This document shows, one piece after another, positions 35,446 through 44,949 of a stretch of DNA of 64,000 nucleotides. Source of the stretch: an uncultured Lentisphaeraceae bacterium. GTDB lineage: Bacteria; Verrucomicrobiota; Kiritimatiellia; RFP12; DVOR01. The stretch's first letter is position 1. Every line of letters starts with the position of its first letter. A program made the translations under genes and the position numbers. The stretch covers positions 1-64,000 of the forward strand of contig CASDPK010000007.1 of the NCBI GenBank assembly GCA_949282555.1. The letters run 5' to 3'. A model generated the notes under the pieces. It saw only the letters and a list, made by a program, of their open reading frames with translations. It was not told the DNA's origin and made no database searches.

Positions 35446-36457
35446 GGAAGCGCTTGAAAAAGTCTTGGCCCGGCAAGACCTCACCGAATCTGAGATGATG
35501 GGCGTATTGGACGAAGTCGCCAACGACGTGGCCGCACCGATTCCCTTCGCCGGATTGCTGGTGGCCTTGCGCATGAAAGGGGTGGCACGCTCCGAGTTGA
35601 CGGGCGCTGCGCGCTTTCTTCTCCGCCATGCCATTCCCATTGACACCGGCCTTTTACGTACGGTGGATATGGTGGGTACCGGCGGTGATGGCGGGGCGAG
35701 CTTCAACATCTCCACCGCAGCGGCCATTGTGGCGGCAGGGGCCGGTGTGCCGATGGCCAAACATGGCAATCGTGCCGTTAGCGGAAAGTCTGGTGCAGCC
35801 GATGTCTTGGCCGCTTGCGGATTCGACCTGACGTGCCCTCCCGAGGCGATGGAACGCGCCATCGCGGAGATCGGGCTTGGGTTTCTCTTCGCGCAGCGTC
35901 TCCATCCTGTGTTTGCCAAGGTGGGGCCTGTGCGCCGAGCCCTTGGCACGCGAACGTTGTTCAATCTCCTTGGGCCGCTTGTGAACCCGGCCCGAGCCAC
36001 AGCCGCCGTCATCGGAGTGTATGACGCAGGGCTTACCGAATTGATTGCGGGTTCTCTCCATGATCTTGGGATGCGGCGGGCGATCATCGTCCACGGGCAC
36101 GACGGGCTCGACGAGATCACCGTGGCCGAGGCCACACGCATTACTGAGTTGAACGCCGAAGGAGACTTGCATACCTATGACTTTTTCCCTGAACTCCTTT
36201 TCGGTCGGCGTTTCCCTGCCTCGGATCTTCGTGGCGGAACGCCGGAGGAGAATGCCGCCGTGCTTCGGGCGGTTTTGGAGGGCCGAGATCAGGGTGGTGC
36301 TCGTGCCGTCGTCGCCCTCAATGCCGGGGCCGCGGTTTATGTCTCCGGCCGTGCAGAAACCCTCGAGGCGGGATACCACGCGGCTTGTGCGGCGATTGAT
36401 TCCGGCGCAGCCCTCGCCAAACTTGAAGCCCTTGTGAGACTGAGCCATGTCTGCTGA
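35438..36457 (+). CDS. trpD: Anthranilate phosphoribosyltransferase
   Basis: The 339-residue enzyme transfers phosphoribose from PRPP to anthranilate. The family motifs GTGGDG and KHGNRAVSGKSGAADVL are present, with the normal length and all-helical N-terminus. It overlaps trpG by 8 bp and trpC by 11 bp. Confidence 0.96.
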   Translation: MLKEALEKVLARQDLTESEMMGVLDEVANDVAAPIPFAGLLVALRMKGVARSELTGAARFLLRHAIPIDTGLLRTVDMVGTGGDGGASFNISTAAAIVAAGAGVPMAKHGNRAVSGKSGAADVLAACGFDLTCPPEAMERAIAEIGLGFLFAQRLHPVFAKVGPVRRALGTRTLFNLLGPLVNPARATAAVIGVYDAGLTELIAGSLHDLGMRRAIIVHGHDGLDEITVAEATRITELNAEGDLHTYDFFPELLFGRRFPASDLRGGTPEENAAVLRAVLEGRDQGGARAVVALNAGAAVYVSGRAETLEAGYHAACAAIDSGAALAKLEALVRLSHVC

Positions 36458-37211
36458 TATTCTTTGTCGTATCGTTGACGCCAAACGCGCCACCTTGGCT
36501 GCCACGAAGGTTTCTATTCCACAACGGGAACTCGTGCAGCGTTGTGCCGATCTTCCGCCGACACGCGGATTTGCGGCGGCGCTGGCCGTGCCGGGGATTC
36601 GCGTCATTGCCGAGAGCAAAAAGGCGTCCCCTTCAAAAGGGCTCATCGCCCCCGCATATGATCCGGCGGCGAACGTCCGCCGTTACGAACGCCTAGGCGC
36701 CGCCGCTTGCTCCGTGCTGACGGAAGAGCGATTTTTCTTGGGCACTCTTCAAGATCTCCGCATCGCCCGCACGGCCACGACCTTGCCACTCCTGCGCAAA
36801 GATTTCATTTTTGATGCTTACCAGCTCTTCGAGGCACGTGCCGCCGGTGCAGACGCCGTGCTGCTCATCGCCGCTTTATTGACGGAGGATGCACAACTGA
36901 CAGACCTTGCCGCACAGGCGGAGGCATTGGGCCTTGACGTCCTTGCCGAAGCACACAACGCGGACGAAGTGGATCGCTTGGTGGCGCTTGGAATGCGTGT
37001 CATAGGCGTGAACGCACGCGATCTCCGCACCTTCCGCACGGACCTTGCCGCCGTGCGCACATTGCTGGGGCGTATCCCCGAAGATCGCATTGCCGTGGCC
37101 GAGAGCGCGATTGGCTCTCGTGCCGATTTGGAGCGCACCGGTGCGCGGTGCTGTCTCGTGGGAGAGGCGCTCATGCGCGACCCCGGACGTTTGCGGGAGC
37201 TGTGCCGATGA
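36447..37211 (+). CDS. trpC: Indole-3-glycerol phosphate synthase
   Basis: The 254-residue TIM-barrel enzyme closes the indole ring. Key features are IAESKKASPSKG (catalytic Lys), LRKDFIFD, and the late barrel motifs IGVNARDLRTF and AESAIGSRAD. It is a stand-alone TrpC, unlike the TrpC-TrpF fusion of enteric bacteria. It overlaps trpF as ATGA. Confidence 0.96.
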   Translation: MSADILCRIVDAKRATLAATKVSIPQRELVQRCADLPPTRGFAAALAVPGIRVIAESKKASPSKGLIAPAYDPAANVRRYERLGAAACSVLTEERFFLGTLQDLRIARTATTLPLLRKDFIFDAYQLFEARAAGADAVLLIAALLTEDAQLTDLAAQAEALGLDVLAEAHNADEVDRLVALGMRVIGVNARDLRTFRTDLAAVRTLLGRIPEDRIAVAESAIGSRADLERTGARCCLVGEALMRDPGRLRELCR

Positions 37212-37747
37212 AGGTCAAAGTTTGCGGTATCACACGGCCGGAAGACTTGCGCTTGGCCGATGCGTTCGGTGCGGATTTCGCGGGATTCGTCTTGGCCCCT
37301 GGGTCTCGGCGATATGTTTCTCCCGAACGTTTGGCGGTGTTGGGTCGAATCCCGGTGCGTTTGCGCAAGGTTGGCGTTTTTGTTCGGGCCACGCCGCGAC
37401 AAATCGCACAGGCCGTGCGACTTGGGAAGCTGGATGTGGTGCAGTTGTACCACTGTACGTTCCGCCGTTCCGGGGTCGAGGTCTGGCACGCCACGCCGGG
37501 CGCCCGCGGCACGGTGGTGCTTGATGCGGCCCCCGGAGAGGGGCGGCTGGGCAATTGGGACATTGCCGCACGCCGGGCCCGCACACGGCGTGTCGTCCTT
37601 GCCGGAGGGCTGACCCCTGACAACGTGGCTGAAGCCATCCGCAGTGTTCACCCATGGTGCGTGGATGGCGCCAGTGGCACGGAGGCCGCGCCTGGCATAA
37701 AGGACGCAACAAAACTGAACGATTTCATCCGAAAGGCAAAACAATGA
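37208..37747 (+). CDS. trpF: Phosphoribosylanthranilate isomerase
   Basis: This 179-residue barrel enzyme performs the Amadori rearrangement before TrpC. The KVCGIT start contains the active-site Cys, and [16 protein letters not shown] and the terminal phosphate loop VDGASGTE are visible. It is shorter than the usual 200-210 residues. The ATG at 37208 overlaps the trpC stop as ATGA and its own stop overlaps the trpBA ATG, also as ATGA. Confidence 0.94.
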   Translation: MKVKVCGITRPEDLRLADAFGADFAGFVLAPGSRRYVSPERLAVLGRIPVRLRKVGVFVRATPRQIAQAVRLGKLDVVQLYHCTFRRSGVEVWHATPGARGTVVLDAAPGEGRLGNWDIAARRARTRRVVLAGGLTPDNVAEAIRSVHPWCVDGASGTEAAPGIKDATKLNDFIRKAKQ

Positions 37748-39807
37748 CACATTACGGTATCTACGGCGGGCAATACGTGCCCGAGACCCTTATCCCCACG
37801 TTGTCCGAGATCGCGGAGGCCTTCCGCTCGGCACAGGCTGATCCGGCCTTTCACGCCGAATACAATGCCTTGCTGCGCGACTACGTTGGGCGCGAATCGC
37901 CCCTCTACTTCGCACGGCGGCTAAGTGAGGCTTTTGGGGGTGCGCGGATCTATCTGAAACGTGAGGATCTCAACCACACCGGTGCACACAAAATCAACAA
38001 TGTCATTGGTCAGGCACTGCTCGCTCGCCGCATGGGGAAAACCCGATTGATCGCCGAGACGGGCGCCGGAATGCATGGTGTGGCCACCGCCACCGTCGCG
38101 GCACTCTTTGGCCTGCCATGTGAGGTCTACATGGGCGCGATTGACGTGGCGCGGCAGGCGCCGAACGTTGATCGGATGCGGGCGCTTGGGGCGACCGTCC
38201 ATGCGGTGGAATCCGGCTCGCGCACGCTGAAAGATGCCATGAATGAGGCCATCCGTGATTGGGCGGCCTCTTCTGAGCACACCTTTTACGTGATCGGGAC
38301 GGTGGCCGGCCCCGCGCCATATCCCGAAATGGTGCGCGCTTTTCAATCCGTGATCGGCACGGAAACGCGCCGTCAGTGCTTGGAGAAAGTGGGCCGTCTG
38401 CCCGATGAGGTGATTGCGTGCGTCGGCGGCGGCTCCAACGCGATGGGCATTTTCTCGGGGTTCCTTGACGATCGGGAGGTCCGTTTTACGGGTGTGGAGG
38501 CCGGCGGACGCGGCTTGGCCTCCGGAGAACATGCCGCAAGCATCAACGGAGGCTCCGTGGGGGTGCTGCATGGGTGCAAGACCAAACTTCTTCAGACGCC
38601 CGATGGGCAGGTGATTGAGGCCTATTCAACTTCGGCGGGATTGGACTATCCCGGCGTTGGCCCGGAACATTGTTTCTTGGCGGATCTTGGCCGCGTGCGG
38701 TATGCCGTCTGCGACGATGCCCCCGCCATTCGGGCGTTCGATGCGCTTTGCCGTTATGAAGGCATCATCCCTGCCCTCGAAAGTTCCCACGCCCTTGCGG
38801 AGGCAATCCGCCGTGCGCCCGAGCTCCCCCGTGAGGCCGTGCTGGTGGTGTGCCTTTCCGGACGCGGTGACAAGGATATGGGGAATGTGGCGGATTGGAA
38901 GGCCGCTCACCCCGGATATGAGCGAGAAGAGACAAAAGCGCTTCCTGCCCGCCCCATGAAGCCTACGACTGCAAAGCCTTCCCTTGCTGTGGTGCCGAAT
39001 GGGGCTGTGGAGGCATTGCCCAAACATGGCACACGTGGACGCCTTCGGGCGGCCTTTGCCCGCGCAGCGGCGGAGGGACGTCCGGCCCGTGTCTTCTTCA
39101 TGCCGTGCGGCTGCCCTTCGCTTGCGGAAAGCGAAAAGGTGCTGGAGACGCTTGCGGAGGGTGGGGCGGACGTTTTGGAACTCGGGGTTCCCTTTTCCGA
39201 TCCCATTGCCGATGGCACGGTGATCCAAGCCGCGAGTCAGCAAGCCTTGAAGGGCGGTGTGACGTTGGCGGATTGTCTTGCCCTTGCGCAACGGCTTAGG
39301 GCCAAATATCCGAAACTTGGACTGGTTCTCTTTTCCTACTGCAATCCCATTTTGGCCTATGGTGTCAAGCGGCTTTGTTCGGAGGCCGCGGCGGCGGGAA
39401 TCGACGGTTTGCTGGCCGTGGATGTCCCCTTCGAGGAGGAGAGGGAATTGCGGCCTTTCGCTGAGGCGGCCGGGCTCTCTTGGATTCCCTTGATCTCTCC
39501 GGCCACGACCCCTGAACGTGCCGCGCGGCTCACGGCGGGATGTGATGGCTTCGTTTATGTGGTCACGGTGCGCGGAATCACCGGCGAACGGAAAACCTTG
39601 CCGCCGGAACTGGCGGAACGTCTTGCCGCACTGCGGCAGATCACCGATCTGCCGCTTGCCGCAGGATTCGGTATCGCGGATCCGGATACGGCACAAACGG
39701 TCGGCCGTCACGCGCATGGGGTCGTCATTGGTTCGGCGGCCGTGCGTGCCCTCGCCGAAGGTGGCATCCCCGGTCTTCGGGCGTTCCTTGCGCCGTTCAC
39801 GGCGTGA
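37744..39807 (+). CDS. trpBA: Tryptophan synthase beta-alpha fusion (TrpB-TrpA)
   Basis: One 687-residue chain carries both subunits. Residues 1 to about 395 are TrpB: the PLP lysine is K83 (HTGAHKINN), with E105 in AETGAGMHG, the phosphate-binding GGGSNA at 228-233 and SGRGDKD near 372. Residues 396-430 form a Pro/Lys/Ala-rich linker. Residues from about 431 are TrpA, with catalytic E479 (LELG) and D490 (FSDPIADG), and late barrel motifs VTVRGITG and GFGIADPD. The beta-then-alpha order is the reverse of the fungal alpha-beta fusion and matches the usual bacterial trpB-trpA gene order. No stop or frameshift separates the domains. Channelling between active sites would still require the normal face-to-face contact, perhaps between chains. 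Confidence 0.95.
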   Translation: MTHYGIYGGQYVPETLIPTLSEIAEAFRSAQADPAFHAEYNALLRDYVGRESPLYFARRLSEAFGGARIYLKREDLNHTGAHKINNVIGQALLARRMGKTRLIAETGAGMHGVATATVAALFGLPCEVYMGAIDVARQAPNVDRMRALGATVHAVESGSRTLKDAMNEAIRDWAASSEHTFYVIGTVAGPAPYPEMVRAFQSVIGTETRRQCLEKVGRLPDEVIACVGGGSNAMGIFSGFLDDREVRFTGVEAGGRGLASGEHAASINGGSVGVLHGCKTKLLQTPDGQVIEAYSTSAGLDYPGVGPEHCFLADLGRVRYAVCDDAPAIRAFDALCRYEGIIPALESSHALAEAIRRAPELPREAVLVVCLSGRGDKDMGNVADWKAAHPGYEREETKALPARPMKPTTAKPSLAVVPNGAVEALPKHGTRGRLRAAFARAAAEGRPARVFFMPCGCPSLAESEKVLETLAEGGADVLELGVPFSDPIADGTVIQAASQQALKGGVTLADCLALAQRLRAKYPKLGLVLFSYCNPILAYGVKRLCSEAAAAGIDGLLAVDVPFEEERELRPFAEAAGLSWIPLISPATTPERAARLTAGCDGFVYVVTVRGITGERKTLPPELAERLAALRQITDLPLAAGFGIADPDTAQTVGRHAHGVVIGSAAVRALAEGGIPGLRAFLAPFTA

Positions 39808-39841
39808 GGCCTATGATGCTTGCCTCCTGGCCTTCGTTCCC

Positions 39842-39902
39842 AAGAGACTCCGTATCTCGACACGTGAGGCTCCGTATCCCACCACGCGATACGGAGCCTT
39901 GC
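39842..39902 (+). repeat. 61-bp dispersed palindromic repeat, copy C
   Basis: The layout is AAGAGACTCCGTATC (39842-39856), 7 nt, GTGAGGCTCCGTATC (39864-39878), 9 nt, GATACGGAGCCTTGC (39888-39902). The stem is 12 perfect base pairs plus wobble pairs at the base. It lies between the convergent trpBA and GH20 genes, in the only gap where trp transcription could end; no T-run terminator is present. Confidence 0.9.
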
Positions 39903-39923
39903 AAATCCTCGTGGTCGGGAGCT

Positions 39924-41645
39924 TCAGAGACTTGGCGCGAGAAAGGCTGCAAGCGAATCGTCGAGGTAGGCCCGCGGCCCGCGTTCCAACCACAGGAGTT
40001 CCATCTGCGCGGCAAGGCGGGCGCGGGCTCGGGTCAATCCAGAGGTGCCGAGGGCCCGTTCGACGGCTAACCGCTGCATCCCCAGCGCGAAACAAGCCTC
40101 CCGCGCGACGAGAGCGTCCCCGAGACACGTTGCGTCTTCGGCGAGTGTTTCCAACTCCGAACGGGCTGCCAGCAGGGCTGAGCGATCGAAGGCGGGAGCC
40201 TCTTGGGGAGGAAGGTTGTAAGCCTGAAAAAGCCGGGTTGCGTTGTAGGCTTCGGCCTGCGCGGTGCGGTAGGTGTCGCCCAACCGCAATAACAGGGCAC
40301 CCAACCCCTTCACACCTTCCAATTGGTCGATTTCCGAAGAAAGTCCCTCCTCCGGCGCATCGGGCGACCAAGCAAGATCTGCGGCGCGGACGAGGGCCGG
40401 TAGGCTGACGGCCAAGGGTTGCCAATGGCCTGCATCTCCCCAGTCGGTCAAAAGCATCCCTTCGCAAGGAATCGTCGCCGCCGCACGGAGGTTGGCGAGC
40501 ATATTGGTGGTGCGTCCGCAAAAGCTCCGCCAAGACGAAGTCCCGGGCGCAACCATAAACCGAACACCTGCGGCGCGAAGGCGTTCCGCATTGGCGGCAA
40601 ACGGATCGGAGGCCTCATAGCCCCAAAGCACCCACGTGGCATCGGGGAGGCTTTCGGCCGCCCGGGCCAAGGCGTCGGGATGGCGAAGCAACATGTCGGC
40701 CCAAAGTTCGGGGCGTTTGCCGTGACGCCGTGCGGCGTCAGCCATGCGGGCCATATAGGCGAGGTAGAGCCCCGCTGGGTCGTCCGTCCGTGAACGCCCT
40801 TGCCCAAGATCGAACACTTCATCCCCGCCAAGGTTGGCGACGGTGGCACGGGGAAAGCAGGGCAACAACTCATCCAACAACCCTGCCGCGAACGCTTGCG
40901 CCTCGGGGAGCCCCGCGGCAATTCCGGTGGGGACCTGCTGGATGCTTCCCCATGGCGTGCGCACTCCTCCTTCCGGACATTCGGCGAAACGTTCACGATA
41001 CGCTGGCAAACGGAACCAACGCTCAAAGTGTCCTAACGTGTTTTGGTTGGGAACGAGCGTGACGAACCGCTCCGCACAATAAGCCTCCAATGCCCTAAGG
41101 TCGCTGGGCGTGTAGGGGGAACCGTCGGCCCAAACATCGGGATGCGTGGCGTAGGCGAAGGTGTTTTCGAAATACAGCTCAAGCCGATTGAGGCGGAGAC
41201 GCGCCATGCGGTCCACAATGCCAAACAAGGTGGGCAAGGACCAAACGCGGTTTCGTGAGACGTCAAGCATCACGCCGCGCACGGGGTAGGCGGGCGCGGT
41301 TTCCGTCAGACCGCAGGAAAATGCCTCATGCCGCTCCAATCGTCGGCGTATGGTCGCACAGGCACGATAAAGCCCTTCCGCCGAAGCCGCTTCCGCTGAC
41401 AACCCTTCCGGCGTGACCCAAAGTCGGTACGCCTCGCTGGAAAGCGGACGACCAGCGGGAGTTGCCGTTGGGGCGCCGAGGCGCAAAGAGAATGGCTCAC
41501 CGGGCTGTGCAGGGCGCAGAACGCGCCGCACCTCCCGGGGCAAGACAGGCTCCAGCAAACGCAGATGGGCTGTTAAAGGACCGCACCCGGAGAGAACGGC
41601 CGTGTGGGCGGTCCCAAGACCGCCCCACGCCGATTCCGTTCTCAC
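39924..41645 (-). CDS. GH20 family beta-N-acetylhexosaminidase-like protein
   Basis: The 573-residue protein has an N-terminal alpha/beta domain (about residues 1-110), then a TIM barrel beginning VRGVMLDVSRNRVWS and carrying the Asp-Glu catalytic pair of GH20 in NLGGDEVFD. About 150 helical C-terminal residues follow. GH20 enzymes release terminal GlcNAc or GalNAc by substrate-assisted catalysis. A GTG at 41645 overlapping the purC stop as GTGA is the most economical start; an ATG at 41690 would overlap purC by 49 bp. No signal peptide is seen with either start, so it may act on imported oligosaccharides. Confidence 0.82.
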   Translation of the reverse strand: MRTESAWGGLGTAHTAVLSGCGPLTAHLRLLEPVLPREVRRVLRPAQPGEPFSLRLGAPTATPAGRPLSSEAYRLWVTPEGLSAEAASAEGLYRACATIRRRLERHEAFSCGLTETAPAYPVRGVMLDVSRNRVWSLPTLFGIVDRMARLRLNRLELYFENTFAYATHPDVWADGSPYTPSDLRALEAYCAERFVTLVPNQNTLGHFERWFRLPAYRERFAECPEGGVRTPWGSIQQVPTGIAAGLPEAQAFAAGLLDELLPCFPRATVANLGGDEVFDLGQGRSRTDDPAGLYLAYMARMADAARRHGKRPELWADMLLRHPDALARAAESLPDATWVLWGYEASDPFAANAERLRAAGVRFMVAPGTSSWRSFCGRTTNMLANLRAAATIPCEGMLLTDWGDAGHWQPLAVSLPALVRAADLAWSPDAPEEGLSSEIDQLEGVKGLGALLLRLGDTYRTAQAEAYNATRLFQAYNLPPQEAPAFDRSALLAARSELETLAEDATCLGDALVAREACFALGMQRLAVERALGTSGLTRARARLAAQMELLWLERGPRAYLDDSLAAFLAPSL

Positions 41646-42556
41646 AGCACGGGCGCGCAGGCTTCGCCTTCCGTGAGGCGGCGATAGCATTCGACGTAGA
41701 TGGCCTGCGTTTTGGCAATGACCTCATCGGGCAACGCCGGAGCGGGCGGCTGATGGTTGAAGTGGATGGCATCCAGCCAATCGCGCACGAACTGCTTGTC
41801 CATGCTCGGGGGGTTTGCGCCCACGGCATAGGTGTCTTTGGCCCAGAAGCGGGAAGAATCAGGCGTCAGGGCCTCGTCGGCCAACACCACGTTGCCGGCT
41901 TCGTCGATCCCGAACTCAAACTTGGTGTCCGCCAGGATGATGCCGCGCGCTTCGGCATGCTTGGCGGCGGCGGTGTAAAGGGCGATGGAGAGATCGCGCA
42001 GCTTGGTGGCGAGTTCCTGGCCGATATCCTTGGCCATTTCCTCCACGCTGATTGCCATGTCATGATCGCCGATGGCGGCCTTGGTGGTGGGCGTGAAGAG
42101 GACCTCGTCGAGCTTGGAGGCATTCTGATAGCCCTCGCGGAGGCGCTGACCGTTCACGGTGCCTTGCTTGCGGTATTCGGCCCAGCCGGACCCCGTGAGA
42201 TAGCCGCGCACGATGCACTCATAAGGAACGACCTTCAACTTGCGCACGAGCATTGAGCGATTTTGGAGCTCGGGCATGGCGTTGAAGGGCGCAGGGTAAT
42301 CCTTGACGTCTGCCGAGATGAGATGCGTCGGGCAGAGATCGGCAAGCTTCCGGAACCAGAAGGTGGAGATGCTGTTGAGTACTTTCCCCTTCCCGGGGAC
42401 GCCATCGTCCATAATCACATCGAAGGCGCTCAGGCGATCCGTCACCACAATGATCATTCGGTCGCCGAGGTCGTAAATGTCGCGCACCTTCCCCTGAATC
42501 TTCTTCATGCCGGGGATTTCAGTTTCCATCAGCGCGCCGCGCTTGTCAAAGGTCAT
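41642..42556 (-). CDS. purC: Phosphoribosylaminoimidazole-succinocarboxamide synthase
   Basis: The 304-residue purine biosynthesis enzyme ligates aspartate to CAIR with ATP. The motifs KVRDIYDLGDR, VTDRLSAFD, VRGYLTGSGW, ADTKFEFG and DEALTPDSSRFW are the SAICAR synthetase set. It is the longer, eukaryote-like type of about 300 residues. The start has AAGGAG upstream; an in-frame ATG at 42604 lies inside the promoter. The coupling to GH20 is by 4-bp overlap. Confidence 0.96.
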   Translation of the reverse strand: MTFDKRGALMETEIPGMKKIQGKVRDIYDLGDRMIIVVTDRLSAFDVIMDDGVPGKGKVLNSISTFWFRKLADLCPTHLISADVKDYPAPFNAMPELQNRSMLVRKLKVVPYECIVRGYLTGSGWAEYRKQGTVNGQRLREGYQNASKLDEVLFTPTTKAAIGDHDMAISVEEMAKDIGQELATKLRDLSIALYTAAAKHAEARGIILADTKFEFGIDEAGNVVLADEALTPDSSRFWAKDTYAVGANPPSMDKQFVRDWLDAIHFNHQPPAPALPDEVIAKTQAIYVECYRRLTEGEACAPVL

Positions 42557-42592
42557 GGTCTGCTCCTTGGTTAAAGGCTTTGATTGGGCGTT

Positions 42593-42621
42593 ATTATGGC
42601 GCACCCGGGGAATGAATGCAA
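42593..42621 (-). promoter_or_regulatory. purC promoter
   Basis: On the minus strand TTGCAT (42616-42621) and CATAAT (42593-42598) are 17 bp apart. It has no TG extension, unlike most promoters in this window. Confidence 0.55.
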
Positions 42622-42714
42622 GTGTGGGCGCTTTCGGCGTTTGGGACGGGTGGCATTGGTTTGCGATCCCATTGAATGGGGGACGGTGTTTTGATTCGGA
42701 CAGAAGGAAGGGGA

Positions 42715-42725
42715 TGTGTTATTCT
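42715..42725 (+). promoter_or_regulatory. Extended -10 placed 6 nt before an ATG (leaderless candidate)
   Basis: TGTGTTATTCT ends exactly 6 nt before the ATG at 42732. Transcription normally starts 6-8 nt after the -10, so the mRNA would begin at the start codon. Confidence 0.55.
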
Positions 42726-42731
42726 ATTCCC

Positions 42732-44864
42732 ATGAGAAGAACGCTGTTTGTTATGGCGGTACTGTTCGTTTTGTGGGCGCCTGCTCAGATGAGAGATCTC
42801 GGGGCCTACCGTGAGCCGATCCCGCCCACGAATAACGGGGACCTGCGTTGGTTGGACGCAGCTCTGTACGATTCGGGCTTCCTCTTCAATGAGGAGGTGC
42901 GGCAGGCGTATTATGACCATTGCATGCGTCTGGTCGTTCCCAAGTTGCATTTCAGTGAAGCCACGTGGGATTGGCTCACGGCACACCCGGCGGTTTTCAA
43001 TGCCGCATTTTCTTTGGAATATCCGCCAAATCCCAACGTGATTCACAACTTCGTCAAACTGGCGAAGTTGGTGGGCCCCGTGTATGCCGAAAAGTATCAG
43101 CAGTTGCTGATTGCCTATGCCGTGGCCTACCGCAAAGAACGCCTGCTGGACAGTTCTCTGACGGCCGATCGTTATGGCATCATCACCTCCCGTAACTTCA
43201 CGTGGGACCCCAAGCGCAAGGAAGAGCTGGAGAAGCAGGTTCTTACTCGGCAGGGATGGTCGGTCAATCACGATGTGGCCGTTCCGGATGAGGGCACGTT
43301 TGCCCACGACAAGGATGGCCGCCTTTTCCAAGATGAGGCTGAGCGTCTTGGCCGCTTGAAGGCGATGCACGCGCAGTTTGATCTCGGGAACGACGAGGAT
43401 GCCAAGAAAACCGCCAACTGGCTCGCAAAGAATACGCGAACGAAGATCTATGAGATCATGGATTTGAATGCGCTCGCGTTTTACAATAAGACCGGCATTC
43501 GCCTTTCTCCAGGACGGGAACCCAAGAATTTGCCATGGGATAAAATCGCCCATGTGGCCAAACGTTATCCTCCCCGAACGGAGGGAACGGTGGTTGAAAA
43601 TCTTTGCTTGCGCATCATGCGGTACGAGGAAGTCGGGGCGGAAAAGTCGAAACTCTTTCCGCTCTCAAAAGCTCCGTGGCCCCTCTTGCTTCTGCTGACG
43701 CAAAAAGACCAAATCGATGAATCGACCTTCTTCTGGAACCTTTACAGAGGTAAGGGGTCTGTTCCGGGCTATGCGACCTATTCGTTTGACTACACAAAGC
43801 CGGAGGTTCGTTTCCGTGATGCCGATTGGGCGCCGGACGCGAATCCGCGGATTTTGGACGATGGCGGCGTGTGCGGGCGGCTTTCGACGATGGCCGAGTT
43901 TGCCCAACGTTCCATCGGTACCCCGGCGCAGGGAATGGGGCAACCTGGACACCGCGCATTCATGACATACGAGTTTCAGAACGGGAAGTTCCGTGCCGTC
44001 ATGCATCACTCGGTGGACACCATTCAAGTCTCCACAGTGGGGTGGCACCTTCCGCCGATTTATGGCCCTGTCACCGACAAGCAAACCAAACTCACCGGGT
44101 TCGCACCCATGACCGCTGAAAACAGTGACGGAATGATGCGAAACAACATCCGGTGGCACATTGGTCTCTGTGAGGCGATGAACATCGGTCTCGCGAATTG
44201 GGAGAACTCCCGCATGGCCCTGCATATCCTCGATATGTACACAGCCAACAAGGATGCTTCCCTCAACGCGAGCAGGGAGCAGCAAGAGGCCCTTCTGCGG
44301 TCCGCAATGCTTCAGAACATCGCCAACACGGACGTGATCTTTCGGCTCGCCGCGGCACGAAAGGGGAACGCCTCCAAGATTCTTGATTTGATTCAGGGAT
44401 TTTCCAATATGTTTGTGAGCGTGTCTGACGGTGCCACCGGGGCCACCGCCTTGGCGCGCAACACTGATTTTGGCGGAACGCAGGCTGGCGCGGATCTTAC
44501 CGCGTTGATGCGCAATCGCTTTTCCTCCTCTTCTTCCCCACGCAATCAGAAGAAGGTCACCAACGAATGGGCACTCTTCATCCGAAACGCGATCTTTTTG
44601 GGAGCGTTCACCAATATTCCGGATGAGGCGGACCCAAAGTACGCCGGGAGCCGCATTGAATGGGTGCGAGACAAGAATGCCTACGCCAAAGCCGTTGCCG
44701 ATGAGCTGAAATACCAAAAGAAGCTCGGGAATTCGCCTTTCCTTGCGGAGGTGCAACGTTTGAACGACAAGTACGACAAGGTTCGGCTGGCAGCCGCCAC
44801 GGATCGCACGCGCAACGTCAAGGAAGAGCGCCAACGCCGTCAAGCCGAGGAGAATGCTTGGTAA
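42732..44864 (+). CDS. Secreted protein of unknown function with a possible transglutaminase-like Cys/His site
   Basis: I do not recognise this 710-residue protein with confidence. It has an N-terminal signal peptide (MRRTLFVMAVLFVLWAPAQ) and a long helical N-terminal half rich in Lys, Asp and Glu. In the middle, GGVCGRLSTMAEFA with C381 and QPGHRAF with H407 recall the Cys/His active site of transglutaminase-like proteases. The C-terminus is highly charged. The ATG at 42732 lies 6 nt after a good extended -10, so I prefer it. An in-frame ATG at 42714 has AAGGA upstream but would place the promoter inside the gene. pcnB follows. Confidence 0.7.
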   Translation: MRRTLFVMAVLFVLWAPAQMRDLGAYREPIPPTNNGDLRWLDAALYDSGFLFNEEVRQAYYDHCMRLVVPKLHFSEATWDWLTAHPAVFNAAFSLEYPPNPNVIHNFVKLAKLVGPVYAEKYQQLLIAYAVAYRKERLLDSSLTADRYGIITSRNFTWDPKRKEELEKQVLTRQGWSVNHDVAVPDEGTFAHDKDGRLFQDEAERLGRLKAMHAQFDLGNDEDAKKTANWLAKNTRTKIYEIMDLNALAFYNKTGIRLSPGREPKNLPWDKIAHVAKRYPPRTEGTVVENLCLRIMRYEEVGAEKSKLFPLSKAPWPLLLLLTQKDQIDESTFFWNLYRGKGSVPGYATYSFDYTKPEVRFRDADWAPDANPRILDDGGVCGRLSTMAEFAQRSIGTPAQGMGQPGHRAFMTYEFQNGKFRAVMHHSVDTIQVSTVGWHLPPIYGPVTDKQTKLTGFAPMTAENSDGMMRNNIRWHIGLCEAMNIGLANWENSRMALHILDMYTANKDASLNASREQQEALLRSAMLQNIANTDVIFRLAAARKGNASKILDLIQGFSNMFVSVSDGATGATALARNTDFGGTQAGADLTALMRNRFSSSSSPRNQKKVTNEWALFIRNAIFLGAFTNIPDEADPKYAGSRIEWVRDKNAYAKAVADELKYQKKLGNSPFLAEVQRLNDKYDKVRLAAATDRTRNVKEERQRRQAEENAW

Positions 44865-44949
44865 GCCACGTGTGTGCTTTGTTCTCCGTTCCTCTCCCGA
44901 TGAGGTGAATTGTCTCGGCCCCCAACCCAACAACCCTTCAAGAACCCCC

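Noticed and set aside
34534-36141. Minus-strand open frame of 535 codons in trpE/trpG/trpD
   Set aside because: It spans three overlapping trp genes in antisense with no coding signature of its own.
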